From UBA2705 sp963977105 (GTDB lineage Bacteria; Pseudomonadota; Alphaproteobacteria; Micavibrionales; Micavibrionaceae), in NCBI GenBank assembly GCA_963977105.1, contig CAXBNI010000004.1:62001-126000 (forward strand): a DNA stretch of 64,000 bases. The letters run 5' to 3'. Below are positions 27,244 to 36,511 of this stretch, piece after piece (the first letter of the stretch is position 1; each line of letters opens with the position of its first letter). Below the pieces are notes generated by a model, which was given only the letters and a program-made list of their open reading frames with translations, was not told where the DNA came from and ran no database searches. The translations under genes and the position numbers were made by a program.

Positions 27244-30165
27244 TCAAATGATTTGTCGTACGTATAAACCTAGAACAGTTTTCAAATCTAATGTATGCAA
27301 CGCAGATATTGTTTGGCTAACGGCTTGTGCCTGCGCCGTGTCAAAGATGATGTCGGTCGATTGGAATAAATCCATCGTACGGTGCTGATTATAACGTCCA
27401 TCCGCAAATAAACGGCAAAGGGCAAGGTAGGTTGCTGCCTGCGCTGATGTGAACCCGTCCTTTTTATCTTGCATTAAGCTTTGCCACTGCGCAAAAGGCA
27501 GGACTGTTATGGCGCTGCCTTTGAGGTTGAGAGCGCGCGCAATCATGGCAAGGGATACACCTTTATTATTCGCGATGTGATAAATGCCCCCCTGCGGATT
27601 CTGTGTGCTCACGGCGATATCAATCATGGCGCGGGCGGCGTAATTAACAGGGGTGATATCTAACGCGATGTCTTCATGCGCGCCTTCAGGGACTGCGCCC
27701 AAAGTGGTAAGGCCTTGGATAAACATTTTGAGGAAATCATGTTCCGCAAGGCGGCCATTTTCGGTATCGCCTGTAATTAAGCCAAGGCGGTAAATATGCT
27801 GCGCAGATGCTTCTTGGGGGATGTTTAGTAGGAACTTCTCTGCCGCCCATTTGCTCTGTCCGTAACCGCCATAGACATATTGGGTTTGGGTAAGGCGGTC
27901 TGTTTCATAGACTCTGCCTGTGTTCTGGTCGGTGGAGACGAAAACCGATAATGTTGATGCATAATGCAAGGTCTTACGCTTCCCCGTTAGTAATAGCCGC
28001 GCGATTTCCTGCGTTGCGTTTACATTGGCGGGGCGGAGGGCGGTATAGGGCGCCACCGTATTAACCAATGCGCCGATATGGAAGATGCAATCAATATGTA
28101 AGGTGAGGTTTAACCACGTGGCATCATCAAGGCCGCAATGGGGGAGTGAGAAATCACCGCATAATATATTCAGGCGCTGAAAATCGCTTTCGCTATAACT
28201 TAAATCATGTTTTGCAAGGGCGCTAATGAGACGCTCCCGCCCTTGCTTAGTATCTTGCGCACGGATCAGCACGCTCACTTGCGCTGAGGGGCAGGCACGC
28301 AGTAAATCATATAACAAACGCGCGCCTAGAAACCCTGTCGCGCCGGTAAAGAAAATATTTTCCATGCGCGGCGGGGCTGGCGGTCGGGCTTGTGCCTGCG
28401 CTATCAGGCTTTGCCATTCGGCGTTTAGCGCAATGTCGCGGTTGAGGGCGCTGACATGCATTGCGCCAGCATCGGTATTATCATCTTTGTGGTGCGCGGT
28501 GTTTTGTGAGAGCCAATTGGCCTGCGCCTCAATTGTCGGGAAGGCGGCGAGGGCGGCTGTCGTTAAGGAAAGGTTTTTTAATGTGGATTCTAAGGACAGC
28601 TCAAGCAAAGCGAGAGAGTCGCCGCCAAGCGTAAAAAAGTTCTGCTGCGCAGTGCGCACCTTAGTTTTTAACACCTTTTCCCATAGCTCTTTAATTTGCG
28701 CTTGCAGGGGTGTGAAGGCCGAGGCGCTATGCGAGGAAGCAATACTCTCTAGCGTATAGTCATTTAACGGGGTGTAATCAATTTTACCCGTGGGTGTTTG
28801 CGGCATCACATCAAGGAAGCTTATATATTGCGGGATCATCCATTCAGGCAGCCTTGCGCGCGTCCAAAATTTAAGGACATCTGCGGTTAACTCTTCGCCC
28901 TTTTTACAGGTGATAAAGGCGCACAAAACGCTGCGCCCCGCCATATTACGTTTGAGCGCCGCGGCGCGGGCAATGGCAGGATGCGCCGATAGCGTCGTTT
29001 CCACCTCTTCTAACTCAACCAACTGTCCATGTATTTTAACTTGGCGGTCAGTGCGGCCTAGAAACTCTATCTCGCCTGTTGCGTGGCGTTTGACCAAATC
29101 GCCGCTACGGTAAAAACGCAGCCCATCTAAGGCAATGAATTTTTGCGCATTTAATGCATCGCGGTTTAAATAGCCTTCCGCGAGCTGTATTCCGCCAATC
29201 AGCAATTCACCTGTTGCCGTACCCGACAAAATATTCAGCGTAGCATCAACCACTATATAGTCCACATTGGGCATGGCCTGACCGATAAAAGGATGCTGCC
29301 AACTCTGTGGGTCTGGGACGACCATACTGGTGCAAATAGTCGCCTCTGTTGGGCCGTAAACATTCACAAGGTGAAAGTGTGCTGCCCATAATTTAACCGT
29401 CTCAATCGGGCAGACTTCGCCGCCAATAATAATGGTTTCTAATGTCGCAGGCATTTGCGCAGGCTGCATTAGCCGCAGCAGCGATGGCGGAATATCCATA
29501 TGTGTTATTCGCCGTGCACTGAGTATTTGCGGCAACTGTGCGGCATTATCAATCGCTGCGCCTGTTTCAATTATTAGCGCCGCACCTGAAAGCAACGCCG
29601 TTCCGATATCAGAGAGCGATGCGTCAAAATTGGTGGAAAGGTAGAACAACGCACGGCTTTGCGCAGTGAAACGAAAAGCATTAATCTGCGCATCGATACA
29701 ATTTACAATGCCTTTATGGCTGACGATCACGCCTTTTGGCTCACCGGTCGAGCCGGAGGTAAAGATAATATATGCGCGGCTTCCGGGCGCGTAAGATGGG
29801 GCGGTGAAAGATGAGTTTTTGTCCTGCGCGGCGGCGAGAAAATCATCTGCGGTGATGATGTATTTGGGCTGCGCTTCGTTTAAAATATAATCATAGCGCT
29901 GCTGCGGCATGGTCTGGTCAAGGGGCATGAACGGCGCGCCAATCATCCAGCAGGCAAGTAAAGCGGTAATATACTCGGCTGATTTGGGGACGCTGATGGC
30001 GGCTAAATCGCCGTGGTCTAGCCCTTGAGATGATAGATAGGCGGCGAAATTCATAACGTTTTGGCGCAAATCATCGTAGCTTAGCGCCACGTCACCATTG
30101 GTTTCAATAGCAATATGCGCAGGATATTTAGCGGCAATTTCAAAGAAGCGGTCGATAAAAAGCAT
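27244..30165 (-). CDS. NRPS-like protein: adenylation, carrier, thioester reductase
   Basis: About 973 residues from ATG 30165, chosen because AAAGG lies 7 bp upstream; an ATG 15 bp earlier has no ribosome site. Residue numbers here are from that earlier ATG. The adenylation domain (~10-480) has FTSGSTGEPKG (140-150), the A4 Asp in FDAS (186), NVYGPTEATIC (~273-283), YRSGDL (~357) and the A10 lysine in PTGKIDY (466). A carrier domain has GGDSL with phosphopantetheine Ser522. A Lys2/CAR-type reductase follows: FFTGATGFLGARL (~610-622) for NADPH and catalytic YGQSK (773-777). Expected chemistry: activate an amino acid or acid, load it, and release it by reduction as aldehyde or alcohol. No condensation domain. 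It starts a few bases after nadR ends, as the last gene of the cluster. Confidence 0.93.
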   Translation of the reverse strand: MLFIDRFFEIAAKYPAHIAIETNGDVALSYDDLRQNVMNFAAYLSSQGLDHGDLAAISVPKSAEYITALLACWMIGAPFMPLDQTMPQQRYDYILNEAQPKYIITADDFLAAAQDKNSSFTAPSYAPGSRAYIIFTSGSTGEPKGVIVSHKGIVNCIDAQINAFRFTAQSRALFYLSTNFDASLSDIGTALLSGAALIIETGAAIDNAAQLPQILSARRITHMDIPPSLLRLMQPAQMPATLETIIIGGEVCPIETVKLWAAHFHLVNVYGPTEATICTSMVVPDPQSWQHPFIGQAMPNVDYIVVDATLNILSGTATGELLIGGIQLAEGYLNRDALNAQKFIALDGLRFYRSGDLVKRHATGEIEFLGRTDRQVKIHGQLVELEEVETTLSAHPAIARAAALKRNMAGRSVLCAFITCKKGEELTADVLKFWTRARLPEWMIPQYISFLDVMPQTPTGKIDYTPLNDYTLESIASSHSASAFTPLQAQIKELWEKVLKTKVRTAQQNFFTLGGDSLALLELSLESTLKNLSLTTAALAAFPTIEAQANWLSQNTAHHKDDNTDAGAMHVSALNRDIALNAEWQSLIAQAQARPPAPPRMENIFFTGATGFLGARLLYDLLRACPSAQVSVLIRAQDTKQGRERLISALAKHDLSYSESDFQRLNILCGDFSLPHCGLDDATWLNLTLHIDCIFHIGALVNTVAPYTALRPANVNATQEIARLLLTGKRKTLHYASTLSVFVSTDQNTGRVYETDRLTQTQYVYGGYGQSKWAAEKFLLNIPQEASAQHIYRLGLITGDTENGRLAEHDFLKMFIQGLTTLGAVPEGAHEDIALDITPVNYAARAMIDIAVSTQNPQGGIYHIANNKGVSLAMIARALNLKGSAITVLPFAQWQSLMQDKKDGFTSAQAATYLALCRLFADGRYNQHRTMDLFQSTDIIFDTAQAQAVSQTISALHTLDLKTVLGLYVRQII

Positions 30166-30187
30166 CAAACGGCCTTTCATTCAGAAA

Positions 30188-31249
30188 TTATGATGGCTGT
30201 TTAAGGCCGAAATCCGCGTAGGTTTTTCCTTTGAAAGCGTGTTTGATAATCGCGTCACGCGCTTGAATGAAGCGGTCTTCAAAATCATCACCTGTAATTT
30301 CGATAAACTCTTTATCACGGGCGAGAAGTTCACCTTTTAGGCGGTGTTCAAATGCTTTGCGGCGACCATCACGGCTTTCATCTTCCCATTGGCGGTGCGT
30401 ATCTGCGACCCATGGTACATCTGTATTTGCCACAAGGTAAAGGTCATAATCGACTTCATTCGCCATTTCTTTTACCGCTGAAGGCACTTTGCCGTATAAA
30501 GTATTTGACCACACGGATGTTGTCACCGCTTCGGTATCGCAAATAAGAACGCGGTTTGCTTTTGATGTTAATGACGTTTCACTGGCCATCTGCCCATCGG
30601 CGAACAGCTCAATATCTTCGTAATTAGTTGAGCGTGGCTGGTCTTTTTCTGCCAGAGATTCCAAATAAATTCGCGCATATTCAGGCACTGCCACCGTGTT
30701 GAAATATTCGGCGAGCCTATTGGCGAGGGTTGATTTACCCGTGGCTTCCGCGCCGAGGATCGCGACTTTCTTGGTGAAATAAGGGCGGACTTCATTGGGC
30801 AAGTATTCCCAATGGGCAAACGGGTCATCGCGAACCATCGTACCGCTAATCGGGAAGTTTTCACGCCCGCGATCAACTGGAATATGCCTCGCGCCGAGTT
30901 CTTCGGCAAGGCGCCAGCCATATTGTTCAGAATTAAAACAGTAATCGATTTTACCCGGGACAGCGTTTTTAAGGCTGGTGCGCCATTGCTGCCAAAACTC
31001 TTCAACGCTTGGCGCGTCTTCAGGGGATTGCCAGTTCATGTCACCCAAAGGCAGCACGCTGACATCAGGGAACATTTCTTGCAGCCAGCGTACGCGCATT
31101 GCTTGCGGCACAGTTTCATTTGGCGTGCGGTCAACAACAACATAAAGCTTGGTGATACCAGGATATTTGCGTGCAAAATCAACTAAATATTGATGGCCTT
31201 TATGGGGCGGATAAAATTTACCGAGTATTAAGCCTGTTTTATTTTTCAT
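30188..31249 (-). CDS. nadR: NadR-like NMN adenylyltransferase / ribosylnicotinamide kinase
   Basis: The protein has 353 residues. The N-terminal nucleotidyltransferase domain has GKFYPPHKGHQYLVDFARKY with the HxGH motif (HKGH) and SGTMVRDDP near ~135, the family's ISGT-type signature. The C-terminal kinase domain has a P-loop in ILGAEATGKSTLANRL (~170) and a Walker-like DTEAVTTSVWS. NadR of this two-domain form makes NMN from nicotinamide riboside and then NAD. The N-terminal helix-turn-helix of the enterobacterial repressor is absent, so it should be purely enzymatic. It lies between the methyltransferase and the NRPS-like gene, 7-8 bp before the latter, so it belongs to the cluster transcript. 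A dead N-terminal copy lies at 36512-36655. Confidence 0.92.
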   Translation of the reverse strand: MKNKTGLILGKFYPPHKGHQYLVDFARKYPGITKLYVVVDRTPNETVPQAMRVRWLQEMFPDVSVLPLGDMNWQSPEDAPSVEEFWQQWRTSLKNAVPGKIDYCFNSEQYGWRLAEELGARHIPVDRGRENFPISGTMVRDDPFAHWEYLPNEVRPYFTKKVAILGAEATGKSTLANRLAEYFNTVAVPEYARIYLESLAEKDQPRSTNYEDIELFADGQMASETSLTSKANRVLICDTEAVTTSVWSNTLYGKVPSAVKEMANEVDYDLYLVANTDVPWVADTHRQWEDESRDGRRKAFEHRLKGELLARDKEFIEITGDDFEDRFIQARDAIIKHAFKGKTYADFGLKQPS

Positions 31250-31356
31250 CTTACAACTGCCGCCTGTATCTTTTATTACTATAGCGCCCTTACCATAGGG
31301 TAATGCGCTCTATAAATCAAGAAAATTATGACAATTATCAGCGAGAGGTTGAAGCG

Positions 31357-32130
31357 TTATGGTTTACGCGCAACGCAAATACAGCGCGGGCTTTCAAGGC
31401 CGATTTTATTGCCATGGTAATCACCGTAAAATGCAATTTCTTCAAACCCTGCATCCTTGACCATATTGAAAATTTCTTTGGGCATATAAAGGCGCGATTC
31501 ACCGCTGCTTGTTTTTTCTGATCCGTCTGGATACTGATATGTCCAGCTTGACCCTGACATTGAACGGTCAAAGTCTAAATAGAATTCGCGTTTGACGGTA
31601 ATAATGCCTTTATCCGTTTCGTGGGTAAATTCTTGGCTGTCACCATCAATGGCGGTTCTGAGTTTCAAGGCGGTATTGAAATAATCAATCGCCATATAGC
31701 CGCCTGATTTAAGGCTGTCATACATACGTTTAATCATTTCAATGTTCAGCGCATCATCATCTGCATTGCCAAAGCTTGTATACCAGTTAATGGCGCCATC
31801 ACATTCGCCCGGCGCGACGTAATTGAACGCATCGGCGGCGGTAAATTTTGCGGGCAGATTTTCGCTCTGCGCGATTTTATTCGCGGTGTCGATATATCCG
31901 TCTATCAAATCTGTACCAATGGCATTTATGCCGCCGCGTGCCAAGGCGTGGGATACACTACCCGTGCCGCAGCATTGGTCAAAAACCGTGTCACCAGCTT
32001 TGATATGGAGGTATTTTTTAATGAAGGCCACTGTAACATCAAGGTCAGCATAATTATCACGCTGCAAAACAATCTCACCAAAGGTTTGATCGTAAAATTC
32101 TTTCCACCATTCTTGGGATGCACGCGTCAT
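31357..32130 (-). CDS. Class I SAM-dependent methyltransferase
   Basis: The protein has 257 residues. Motif I is FDQCCGTGSVSHALARGG (~60-77), followed by an acidic residue in AIGTDLIDGYI (motif II, Asp ~83) that would bind the ribose of SAM, then FTAADAFNYVAPGECDGAIN (motif III/IV) and SLKSGGYMAIDYFN. The C-terminal part has EFYLDFDRSMSGSSWTYQYP and CICVARKP. This looks like an O- or C-methyltransferase of the Methyltransf_11/25 kind; the substrate is not predictable. The start ATG at 32130 lies 7 bp after the stop of the small gene upstream. A gap of 107 bp separates it from nadR, the longest in the cluster after PhyH. Confidence 0.88.
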   Translation of the reverse strand: MTRASQEWWKEFYDQTFGEIVLQRDNYADLDVTVAFIKKYLHIKAGDTVFDQCCGTGSVSHALARGGINAIGTDLIDGYIDTANKIAQSENLPAKFTAADAFNYVAPGECDGAINWYTSFGNADDDALNIEMIKRMYDSLKSGGYMAIDYFNTALKLRTAIDGDSQEFTHETDKGIITVKREFYLDFDRSMSGSSWTYQYPDGSEKTSSGESRLYMPKEIFNMVKDAGFEEIAFYGDYHGNKIGLESPRCICVARKP

Positions 32131-32137
32131 AATAAAC

Positions 32138-32557
32138 TTATTTCAAGCTCATATTTAAATTTGCTGCTGTTGCTGTAAAGTGGGAAGACCTAACTTCTCT
32201 TACACGCTCTTGCTCATGTGCAATATAGCTTTGCTCTTTATCTTTTAACCATTCAACGGCGTCTTGCGCTGAGAAATAACCTGAAACAACTTTCTTTGCG
32301 CCGCTTTGGTAAAATCCGTTCAGCTCTGCTGCTTGTGTGTATTCTGTAATTTGATATATATCACCGTCTTGTTTTTTGGCCTGCGCCCATGCACGTTTTT
32401 TATCAGGCCAGAGGGCATTAAAGTCAGAAGAACTGAGAGCTTCTAAAATAAATAAAATGCAATTAACTGGAACCAACGCCGTTTTCTTGGCGGCTTCGTT
32501 AAATGAAAAGCGCGCGGCGTATTGATGTGTGGAAATCTGTGATGGTAAATTTGACAT
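32138..32557 (-). CDS. Small unknown protein in the biosynthetic cluster
   Basis: From the ATG at 32557 it has 139 residues. I chose this start because AAGGT sits about 9 bp upstream, while the ATG 27 bp earlier has none. Sequence features: FSFNEAAKKTALVPVNCILF (hydrophobic strand), ALWPDKKRAWAQAKKQDGDI, and a charged helical tail (EQERVREVRSSHF). No signal peptide or membrane helix. I recognise no family. It sits between the PhyH-like and methyltransferase genes with 68- and 7-bp gaps, so it is almost surely part of the same transcript. It might be a binding or cyclase-like accessory protein, but there is no evidence of catalysis. Confidence 0.75.
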   Translation of the reverse strand: MSNLPSQISTHQYAARFSFNEAAKKTALVPVNCILFILEALSSSDFNALWPDKKRAWAQAKKQDGDIYQITEYTQAAELNGFYQSGAKKVVSGYFSAQDAVEWLKDKEQSYIAHEQERVREVRSSHFTATAANLNMSLK

Positions 32558-32625
32558 GCTGTGTACCTTATTAATAATTTTCATTACGGAAAATATAGAG
32601 ATTATGGCAAACAGTCAAGCGTTTT

Positions 32626-33438
32626 CTATAAATGCATATAATCTTGCATGGCGCTGCCGACAGAACGGTTATCAAGATTTGGCGCGCCGCGCCCTACGCT
32701 GTGGTCATCCCTGTCGACGACGCGGAAATCAACGCTAAAACGTGTGCGCCCTGTGGCATTGGCTTCAGGTTGATGTAGATGCGCGGCAGAGAATATAAGC
32801 AAGTCACCAGCATTGCAAGAAAAGCTGTGGCCTAGGTCATTGCTGATGGCGTCTTGGTTCGTGGGGTAAGCATTGGCGGGGCTTTGCGTTTTAGATTGAA
32901 AGCCGACATTTTGCGCAAAATCATCATAGTCAAATGCATCTGAGTTATTATTTATCGCGCGGTCAAAATAGCGGCGATAAAATCGAAAGCCTTGCTGCGG
33001 CGTGACATCGGTAAGCGGCAACCAAAAATTAATTTGCGCCTGCGGATTGGCAAACCATGTGTCGCGATGGGCGGCATAACTATGCGCGGCGGCGGAGTTT
33101 AGATGACCATTATGGGCAGAGCAGCGCAGGCGTAAAACGTCAAAGGCGCTGCCCGCGTTAAATAAAGGGGTGATTAGCGGCGCAATCATCTGGCGGGCAA
33201 GACCCTGCGTTGCCACGTCCTGCCGCGCGGCGCTTAAATTTTGCCATAGCGTTGCTGGATCATAATATGCGTGCGCGGTTTCAAGGTTAGGTGCATCTGT
33301 ATAATGGCTGTGAACTAATCTGCGCAACGTCGATGCAATGCCCCGTGTTTGCGCATTGGCAGGGATGATAAAAATTTCGCCGTCATATATGGCTTGCCTA
33401 AAATCTGCGGCGATAGGGGAAATTCTTGTGCGGATCAT
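32626..33438 (-). CDS. PhyH-type Fe(II)/2-oxoglutarate dioxygenase-like protein
   Basis: The protein has 270 residues. The facial triad of the family is readable: HRD at 124-126 (YAAHRDTWF), a distal His at 220 or 222 (GDLLIFSAAHLHQPEANATG) and Arg233 in RTRFSVDFRVV that would bind 2-oxoglutarate. Position of the HxD, ~95 residues to the distal His and a following Arg, agree with phytanoyl-CoA dioxygenase-like enzymes. These hydroxylate or otherwise oxidise unactivated carbons. Its start overlaps the stop of the asparagine-synthetase gene by 4 bp, so the two are translationally coupled. In this cluster it probably tailors the product or a building block, for example by hydroxylation. Confidence 0.82.
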   Translation of the reverse strand: MIRTRISPIAADFRQAIYDGEIFIIPANAQTRGIASTLRRLVHSHYTDAPNLETAHAYYDPATLWQNLSAARQDVATQGLARQMIAPLITPLFNAGSAFDVLRLRCSAHNGHLNSAAAHSYAAHRDTWFANPQAQINFWLPLTDVTPQQGFRFYRRYFDRAINNNSDAFDYDDFAQNVGFQSKTQSPANAYPTNQDAISNDLGHSFSCNAGDLLIFSAAHLHQPEANATGRTRFSVDFRVVDRDDHSVGRGAPNLDNRSVGSAMQDYMHL

Positions 33439-35354
33439 TTCGCGGCGCTCCCCAATTTATAACGCTTGGCAATCAAGCTTGATGTGAAAAGCATCATCAA
33501 TATTGGCTCTGCCGCGCTTTGATCTTTCGCATCCATTTTGGGCAAGCTGTCTAACCAATTGCGAACTTTACTTTTGTCCCAGAACGGCACATGGGCGAAA
33601 TGGTCTGAACGCAGCATATCTTGAATATAATCATGCAGCATACTGCCCGCAAAACGGCTAACAGGCGGGGCAATGAAGGGGTGCTTTTGCCGTTTATATA
33701 ATGTGGGTGTGATCAGCGGCTTGGACGATTCACGCAGAATATATTTTTCAACCATATCTTTGATTTTAAGGTGCATTGGCAGTTTGGCAGCAAATTCAAA
33801 TAAATGATGGTCAAGGAAAGGCACGCGCCCTTCAATACTATGCGCCATTTCGCAGCCATCGCCCAATGTACGCAATATATAATTGGCAAGGGTCAGTTTC
33901 GTCCATAGATAGGAAGATTGATTAACGACATGGCGGCCTGTTAATTGCCCCGCTATATCGAAACTGCCAATCATATCCGCGAAATAATCTGTGCTTGTAA
34001 TATACTCATCAGAAAGCAGCGCCGCTGCGCGGTAACCCAGTGATGCCTTGGCGCTGAGGAAACTTGGTGTGTAGTCAAGCGCGGCGTTTACCGCGTCTAA
34101 TGATAATGTTTTTCCGTGGGCCAGAAATACGCCCGCTAGCTTATCATTGCTTTGATAGAGGCTTTGTAAATCTGCGGCTTGCCCGCCATTATCACGATCA
34201 CCAAAACGTGCCATATCTTCACGAAAATGTGGATAGCCAGCAAGCGCTTCATCCGCGCCTTCGCCGCTTAATGCGACTTTGAAGCCCTTGGCGCGTATGG
34301 CTTTGTTGAGTAAATATTTACCCGCTAAATGCCCATTAATAGCAAGGCCTTCGCTGTAGTAGACGGCATCTTCGATTGTGTTAATCAAATCATCTTGCGA
34401 AACGCGCACAACATGAAGCGGCGCACCGAGATGGTCGGCCATTTCTTGCGCCACGGGCAGTTCATCATAGCCTTCATGGGCGAAGCTGACGGTAAAACAA
34501 TCAAGCGGCGCACCATGAATTTTCATCGCGGTGGCGGCGATTGACGCGGAATCCAGCCCACCGCTGAGATGCACGCAGAGCGGTACATCGGCGCGTAGGC
34601 GCAGACGGATGCTTTGTTCAAATTCATCGCGGAAAGCGGTGATATACTCTTCATCAGAACGCTGCGGCGTAATCGGTTCGGTCGGGAAATTTATATCCCA
34701 GTATTTTGTGATGTTGAGGGCTTCGCCATCATAAACCATCATATGACCAGGTTGTAATTGCGATACGCCTTTAAATAGGCTGCGGGCAGTTGGCGTATAT
34801 TGCAAATTACAGCTATGGATAAAGGCATATTCATCCCACTCTGCCTTTACGCCCATTGCAAAAATGGCTTTGGCCTCTGATGCGATATATAACCCGTCTT
34901 GATTATGGGTGAAACATAAGGGTTTAATGCCAAAGCGATCACGCAGGGCGATCAATCTGTTTTGCGTTTCATCATAGATAATAAAGGCAAATTCACCGCG
35001 CAAATGGCGGATGAAATCAAGCCCATATTCGACATAAAGATGCAGGGCAATTTCACTATCAGAATTGGTTTTAAAATGATGGCCTTTGGCTTGCAGGTCA
35101 CGGCGGATATTTTCATGGCCGTAAAATTCGCCATTGGCAATGAGATGGATCGTGCCTGATTGATTGCTTATCGGCTGCGCCCCTGTATCTAGGCCAATGA
35201 TGCTGAGGCGGCGATGGCCAAGGGCGAGTGTGCCGCGCTCATTATACCATGTGCCGCGCCCATCGGGGCCGCGATGGCTTAACGTATCAAGCGCGTCTTC
35301 GAATTTCGGTTTGTTAAGCGGCCGTTTTGACCAGAGGCTAGCTATCCCACACAT
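33435..35354 (-). CDS. asnB: Glutamine-hydrolysing asparagine synthetase (AsnB family)
   Basis: The protein has 639 residues. The N-terminal glutaminase domain starts MCGIASLW with the catalytic Cys2; Arg/Asn/Asp contacts follow in LGHRRLSIIGLDTGAQPI, IANGEFYGHENIRRD and LRDRFGIKPL. The synthetase domain has the PP-loop HLSGGLDSASIAATA (~260) and LSGEGADEALAGYPHFRED (~370). Both active sites look complete, so it should amidate a carboxylate with glutamine-derived ammonia via an adenylate. The length is typical of the AsnB group that includes biosynthetic amidotransferases. It overlaps the upstream dehydrogenase gene by 17 bp and the PhyH gene by 4 bp. In this context it is more likely to amidate a pathway intermediate than to supply asparagine, but that is inference. 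Confidence 0.92.
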   Translation of the reverse strand: MCGIASLWSKRPLNKPKFEDALDTLSHRGPDGRGTWYNERGTLALGHRRLSIIGLDTGAQPISNQSGTIHLIANGEFYGHENIRRDLQAKGHHFKTNSDSEIALHLYVEYGLDFIRHLRGEFAFIIYDETQNRLIALRDRFGIKPLCFTHNQDGLYIASEAKAIFAMGVKAEWDEYAFIHSCNLQYTPTARSLFKGVSQLQPGHMMVYDGEALNITKYWDINFPTEPITPQRSDEEYITAFRDEFEQSIRLRLRADVPLCVHLSGGLDSASIAATAMKIHGAPLDCFTVSFAHEGYDELPVAQEMADHLGAPLHVVRVSQDDLINTIEDAVYYSEGLAINGHLAGKYLLNKAIRAKGFKVALSGEGADEALAGYPHFREDMARFGDRDNGGQAADLQSLYQSNDKLAGVFLAHGKTLSLDAVNAALDYTPSFLSAKASLGYRAAALLSDEYITSTDYFADMIGSFDIAGQLTGRHVVNQSSYLWTKLTLANYILRTLGDGCEMAHSIEGRVPFLDHHLFEFAAKLPMHLKIKDMVEKYILRESSKPLITPTLYKRQKHPFIAPPVSRFAGSMLHDYIQDMLRSDHFAHVPFWDKSKVRNWLDSLPKMDAKDQSAAEPILMMLFTSSLIAKRYKLGSAAK

Positions 35355-36279
35355 TTTGGTTTACCGCTGATAAAAAGATTTTCTTTTCTTCGCCTTGTTT
35401 GGACAGGGCGAAAACTTGTTCGTATTCATCTAAGTCATAAACCGCACCCAATAAATCATCAATCTGTAATGCGCCGCTTGCGATTAAATCAATGCCTTCT
35501 TGGAAATCACCATAATTAACCGCTTGCAAGGTAATGTCTTTCATCACAAGGCTGTTAATATTTACCTCGACAGGATTATGCTGGCGGCTTTTTAAGATGA
35601 TTGTTCCATTGGGTTTAACCGCTTTAATCAGGCGGCTAATGGTGGTTGTTGTCGCAAAAGTTTCAATGATGAAATCATAATGATTTTCACGCAAAGGCTG
35701 CGCCGCATAATCGGCTTCATCAAAGACGCTAATGTTATTAAAACCCTTGGCTTTCAGCACGCGTTCAGTCAGGCGTGAAATACGGTTCTCGCCATAAATA
35801 AGCCCTGTCTGTTCGGGGCGGATATTGGCTTTTAGCGGCGCAAGTGACGCGGCGACAGGTTCAAGATATGCGCCTTGTTTAAAGCTCATCGTTTTGGGCA
35901 TTTTATAAACAAAAGAAGACGGCACAGCGATAAATTCAGAAAATGACCCATCATGATCAATGCCGAGCATGGTGTTAATCGCGCCGTCATTTTCAGGGCT
36001 GTTTAAAGCCTCAATCGGGAAAACGGGCATAACCGCAACGCGGTCGCCAATGTTTAACTCACCTGCATTTGCGCCAATTTCAGTGACCACGCCTGAAAAT
36101 TCATGGCCGAGGATCAAGCGTTCCTTGGCGGCTTTCACAATGCCCTCAGCGACATAAACATCCGTACGGCAAAGGCCAGAAACCATCACACGGATCAGAA
36201 CATTATTCTGCGCATCTAGTTCTGGCAACGGCACAGATTGTATGCCGCATGCATTACTATCTTTGATAAGAGCTTTCAT
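35338..36279 (-). CDS. Zinc-type alcohol/polyol dehydrogenase (MDR family)
   Basis: From the ATG at 36279 it has 313 residues; an upstream in-frame start would add 17 hydrophobic residues and is less likely. MDR features: VMVSGLCRTDVYVAEG (catalytic Cys), ERLILGHEFSGVVTEIG (GHE), NIGDRVAVMPVFP and the C-terminal KPNGTIILKSRQHNPVEVNI. The GHE-x-x-G-x-V signature is intact, but the structural-zinc four-Cys lobe is absent, as in polyol- and xylitol-type relatives; the Rossmann segment LIYGENRISRLTERVLKAKG departs from the usual GxGxxG, so cofactor binding may be unusual. First gene of the cluster, overlapping asnB by 17 bp. It probably oxidises or reduces an alcohol/aldehyde of the pathway. Confidence 0.82.
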   Translation of the reverse strand: MKALIKDSNACGIQSVPLPELDAQNNVLIRVMVSGLCRTDVYVAEGIVKAAKERLILGHEFSGVVTEIGANAGELNIGDRVAVMPVFPIEALNSPENDGAINTMLGIDHDGSFSEFIAVPSSFVYKMPKTMSFKQGAYLEPVAASLAPLKANIRPEQTGLIYGENRISRLTERVLKAKGFNNISVFDEADYAAQPLRENHYDFIIETFATTTTISRLIKAVKPNGTIILKSRQHNPVEVNINSLVMKDITLQAVNYGDFQEGIDLIASGALQIDDLLGAVYDLDEYEQVFALSKQGEEKKIFLSAVNQNVWDS

Positions 36280-36511
36280 AATTAGGTCTATAGCATATAT
36301 GAAAAAGAAACTCCAGCAAATTCCAGCCAAGGAAATGTGGCTGTTTTGGTCTTGTCAGACTAAAACCAATAATTATATAGATACGTATTTCGCCTAAATT
36401 TACCCCATACATATTACCTGCCACTGTGTCAGCGAAGCAGTTCGTGAATTCTTATATGTTTGTTTACTCTCGATGTGTCTCTGGTGGCCGAAGTGATTAA
36501 GAAAAGTCGAT

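Noticed and set aside
27058..27267. Plus-strand frame after the HxlR gene (ELGQYRDPLDLPQHELERSI)
   Set aside because: It looks faintly coding but overlaps the hairpin and lacks a start signal; probably a chance frame.
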